The notes below the pieces were generated by a model, which saw only the letters and a list, made by a program, of their open reading frames with translations, had not been told where the DNA came from and made no database searches. A DNA stretch of 6,377 nt, taken from contig DKNS01000115.1 of assembly GCA_002469765.1 (NCBI GenBank), forward strand, positions 1 through 6,377. The letters are read 5' to 3'. A program made the position numbers and the translations under genes. Position 1 is the first letter of the stretch, and the number at the start of each line of letters is the position of its first letter. This stretch comes from Flavobacteriales bacterium UBA7382. GTDB taxonomy: Bacteria > Bacteroidota > Bacteroidia > Flavobacteriales_D > Sanyastnellaceae. Positions 4,717 through 6,377 of this stretch are shown in pieces.

Positions 4717-5604
4717 ATGACGACCCGATTTCTCCCCACCGAATGGCGCGACTACGCGTTGCTGGATTCCGGCAATGGCAAACGGCTCGAACGGTTTGGG
4801 GAATTGACCTTGGTGCGTCCCGACCCGTTCGCCCTGTGGAAGCCGGCTGGCGACCCGCAAGCCTGGGCCCGTGCCGACGCCAACTTCGAGCCCACGGGCC
4901 GCACCCAAGGCAAGTGGCGCTCCGCCCCAGGCACGCCCACCCGTTGGCCGTTGAGGTACCGGTCGGACGCCTTGGATTTGACCTTCGGGCTGGAAACGAC
5001 CAAATTCAAACACGTCGGACTTTTCCCCGAGCAGGCCGACAATTGGGAGTTCTTGGCGGCCAACATCAAGCCTGGCGACAAGTTCCTCAACCTGTTTGCG
5101 TATACCGGGGGCGCGAGCCTTGCCGCACGACAGGTGGGCGCCGACGTCATCCACTGCGACGCCATTCGGCAAGTTGTCGATTGGACGCGCACCAACATGG
5201 AACGAAGCGGCCTCGATGGCATCCGTTGGGTGGTGGAAGACGCCATGAAATTCGCAAGACGCGAAGCCAAGCGAGGCAACTCATACCAGGGCATCGTGCT
5301 CGACCCACCGACGTGGGGCCTGGGGCCTAAGGGCGAAAAGTGGAAACTTGAAGACCAGCTCCTCGACCTGATCGACGTCGTGGCATCGTTGGTTGCGCCC
5401 GGGGGGTTCGTGGTCATGAATACGTACAGTGGAATCCCGCCAAGCGCCCTGGAAACCATGTGGTCCCTCGCGTTGCCCGACGCCGCCATCGAAGCGGGGG
5501 AACTGTGCCTGAGGGCGACCGCAGGGCACGATTTGTCCACCGGATCGTTGGTTCGCGTCACAAGAAAGTCGTCCCAGCGCATCGCCTACAAAGGCAAGCT
5601 CTGA
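4717..5604 (+). CDS. RlmI/RlmK-related class I SAM-dependent methyltransferase
   Basis: The product has 295 residues and belongs to the COG1092/PF10672-type RNA methyltransferase group. The N-terminal part (about 13-45) has DYALLDSGNGKRLERFG and LVRPDPFALWKP, typical of a short subfamily without the PUA domain found in RlmI. SAM-binding motif I is FLNLFAYTGGASLA (123-136). Asp148 (VIHCDA) probably contacts the SAM ribose, and VVEDAMKF (172-179) the adenine. The active-site motif is LDPPTWGLGPKGEKWKLE (195-212). In the motif VI position RlmI has FSCSG with the catalytic Cys; here it is NTYSG (235-239), with Tyr in place of Cys. Cysteine-dependent m5C chemistry is therefore unlikely and the target base cannot be assigned; rRNA is the family-based guess. 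The gene diverges from rnr with 38 bp between starts and is followed 38 bp later by a tRNA-hydroxylase gene, possibly as an operon. The start matches the expected N-terminus; no Shine-Dalgarno is seen. Confidence 0.88.
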   Translation: MTTRFLPTEWRDYALLDSGNGKRLERFGELTLVRPDPFALWKPAGDPQAWARADANFEPTGRTQGKWRSAPGTPTRWPLRYRSDALDLTFGLETTKFKHVGLFPEQADNWEFLAANIKPGDKFLNLFAYTGGASLAARQVGADVIHCDAIRQVVDWTRTNMERSGLDGIRWVVEDAMKFARREAKRGNSYQGIVLDPPTWGLGPKGEKWKLEDQLLDLIDVVASLVAPGGFVVMNTYSGIPPSALETMWSLALPDAAIEAGELCLRATAGHDLSTGSLVRVTRKSSQRIAYKGKL

Positions 5605-5630
5605 ACATCCTTCGGCCGCAAGGGCCGCCC

Positions 5631-5638
5631 TATTTTTG
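5631..5638 (+). promoter_or_regulatory. Possible leaderless promoter (-7 element) of miaE
   Basis: TATTTTTG is an exact match to TAnnTTTG and is separated by CGCC from the ATG at 5643. Initiation about five to seven bases after the box would coincide with the start codon. A weak -33 candidate (TTCG at 5611-5614) lies 16 bases before the box. A short hairpin, CGGCC-GCAAG-GGCCG (5613-5627), overlaps the spacer and could instead act, with the T-run at 5633-5637, as a weak terminator of the methyltransferase gene. Confidence 0.45.
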
Positions 5639-5642
5639 CGCC

Positions 5643-6242
5643 ATGGCACAGGAAAACGTGATGCTGGGGCTCAAGCTGCCCACAGACCCGCGATGGGTGA
5701 AACTCGTGGAGGGCAACATTTCGGAGATCTTGACCGACCACGCTTGGTGCGAGCAGAAGGCCGCGTCCAACGCGATCAGCACCATTGTGCGCTTCCCTGA
5801 ACTCACCGACCTCGTGGAAGAGCTGACGCGCATCGCCCAGGAAGAAATGGAGCACTTTGGGATGGTCGTCGAGAAGATCAAAGCCCGCGGCTGGACCCTG
5901 GGCTACGAGCGCAAAGACGACTACGTCGGGCAGCTCTCCAAGATCATCAAACGAGGCGGGTCGCGTGAAGAACAGTTGGTAGATCGCCTGCTCTTCGCGG
6001 CCATGATCGAAGCGCGGTCGTGCGAGCGGTTCAAGATGCTCTCCGAGCGGATGGAGGACCAAGATTTGGCCTCCTTCTACCGCGAGCTCATGATCAGCGA
6101 AGCAGGCCACTATACAACCTTCCTCAAATTCGCCCGGCAGTATGGCAGCAGCACCGATGTGGATGCCCGGTGGCAACACTTCCTCGACAAGGAAGCTGAG
6201 ATCATGAAAGGCTACAGCGTCACAGAGACGATGCACGGCTGA
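5643..6242 (+). CDS. miaE: MiaE-type tRNA-(2-methylthio-N6-isopentenyl-adenosine37) hydroxylase
   Basis: The product has 199 residues. MiaE is a ferritin-like non-haem diiron monooxygenase that hydroxylates the isopentenyl group of ms2i6A37 to ms2io6A in tRNAs reading U-starting codons. The sequence matches along its length: LGLKLPTDPRWV, ILTDHAWCEQKAA, IEARSCERF, SEAGHY, FARQYG and the closing ETMHG. Diiron ligands follow the expected two E...ExxH half-sites: Glu37, Glu68 and His71, then Glu123, Glu153 and His156, with ligand spacings of 31 and 30 residues. Length is normal for the short MiaE-like form. The start is uncertain: ATG 5643 sits at a fixed distance from a TAnnTTTG box, but family members often begin MLGLKLPTD, which would be ATG 5661, preceded by an AGGA at 5651-5654. 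The frame is also open upstream, over the methyltransferase end, but that part has no similarity. Its substrate depends on MiaA and MiaB, not in the window. Confidence 0.93.
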   Translation: MAQENVMLGLKLPTDPRWVKLVEGNISEILTDHAWCEQKAASNAISTIVRFPELTDLVEELTRIAQEEMEHFGMVVEKIKARGWTLGYERKDDYVGQLSKIIKRGGSREEQLVDRLLFAAMIEARSCERFKMLSERMEDQDLASFYRELMISEAGHYTTFLKFARQYGSSTDVDARWQHFLDKEAEIMKGYSVTETMHG

Positions 6243-6377
6243 CGCCGAACTCGCCCAGCGTCAATCGGACGCCGACGTACACCATGCGTCCGAAAATCGG
6301 CGCGTACACCAAGCTGGCGTCCATGTTGTTCTCAAAATCCTGGGACGTGTCACCCAAGGCCAAATGCGAGGCCACGA
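6220..6377 (-). CDS. C-terminus of a TonB-dependent-receptor-like outer-membrane barrel (5' part outside window)
   Basis: A minus-strand frame is open from the right edge to a TGA at 6222-6220 and encodes 51 visible residues. The stretch NNMDASLVYAPIFGRMVYVG, then VRLTLGEF, has the pattern of the last two strands of Bacteroidota TonB-dependent receptors (D.SLvYAP..GR.vYlG.r). An aromatic residue (Phe43, in LTLGEF) ends the final strand, followed by a short tail, GVSRASSL. Those receptors import siderophore-iron, cobalamin or glycans across the outer membrane; the substrate cannot be told from this piece. The tail codons overlap the last 23 bases of miaE on the opposite strand. The family call rests on the short C-terminal pattern only. 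Confidence 0.6.
   Translation of the reverse strand, partial: VASHLALGDTSQDFENNMDASLVYAPIFGRMVYVGVRLTLGEFGVSRASSL

Noticed and set aside
4711..4717. Shine-Dalgarno-like GGAGGT on the minus strand (4716-4711) as ribosome site for rnr
   Set aside because: It is 32 bases from the rnr ATG, far beyond useful spacing, with an in-frame stop between it and the start; Bacteroidota rarely use such sites.
3440..4720. Long plus-strand open frame of 426 codons opposite rnr
   Set aside because: It is a shadow of the GC-rich rnr gene: His/Arg/Val-rich, no domain, and the opposite strand encodes an unmistakable RNase R.
5460..5642. Extended N-terminus of miaE reaching back over the methyltransferase gene
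   Set aside because: The extra frame overlaps the real methyltransferase coding sequence, shows no family similarity, and the known family begins near MLGLKLPTD.

Overview
This window looks like ordinary chromosome of a fairly GC-rich Bacteroidota bacterium, perhaps a marine Flavobacteriales-like lineage. The phylum call rests on several signs: a FISUMP-domain protein, the C-terminus of a TonB-dependent-receptor-type barrel, start codons without convincing Shine-Dalgarno sequences, and elements resembling the Bacteroidota promoter (TTG-N19-TAnnTTTG) just upstream of genes. I see no mobile element, CRISPR array, toxin-antitoxin pair or defence cassette, and no evidence for a wholly new multi-gene system. 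The items worth attention are small-scale.

Layout. Positions 1-463 hold the 3' part of a secreted FISUMP-domain gene. A 164-bp gene-free stretch follows, then a leftward tRNA-Arg(CCU). Diverging from that tRNA is a small NTF2/SnoaL-like lipoprotein gene (757-1269). Next comes a signal-peptide-bearing outer-membrane beta-barrel protein with a strongly acidic insert (1374-2027). Two near-identical hairpins (2058-2122) separate this rightward unit from a leftward one. Each hairpin has its U-tract facing one strand, so they read as a tail-to-tail terminator pair. The leftward unit is rnr (RNase R, 4678-2390), then tRNA(CAU), then tRNA-Val(CAC). Only 38 bp from the rnr start, a rightward pair begins: an RlmI/RlmK-related SAM methyltransferase (4717-5604) and a MiaE-type tRNA hydroxylase (5643-6242). 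At the right edge, a leftward reading frame (6377-6220) ends inside the last 23 bases of miaE and looks like the C-terminus of a TonB-dependent receptor.

How the genes fit together. The centre and right of the window form an RNA-metabolism neighbourhood: a 3'-5' exoribonuclease, two tRNAs, a probable rRNA/RNA methyltransferase and a tRNA-37 hydroxylase. The left part encodes cell-envelope proteins. All three tRNAs carry C at anticodon position 34 (CCU, CAC, CAU), which suits a GC-rich genome for the Arg and Val isoacceptors.

Most interesting small-scale signals: a recurrent (T/C)AnnTTTG-NGCC-ATG arrangement suggesting leaderless transcripts for rnr and miaE; the duplicated terminator core; a basic Gly-rich repeat at the RNase R N-terminus; and a methyltransferase with Tyr where RlmI has its catalytic Cys.
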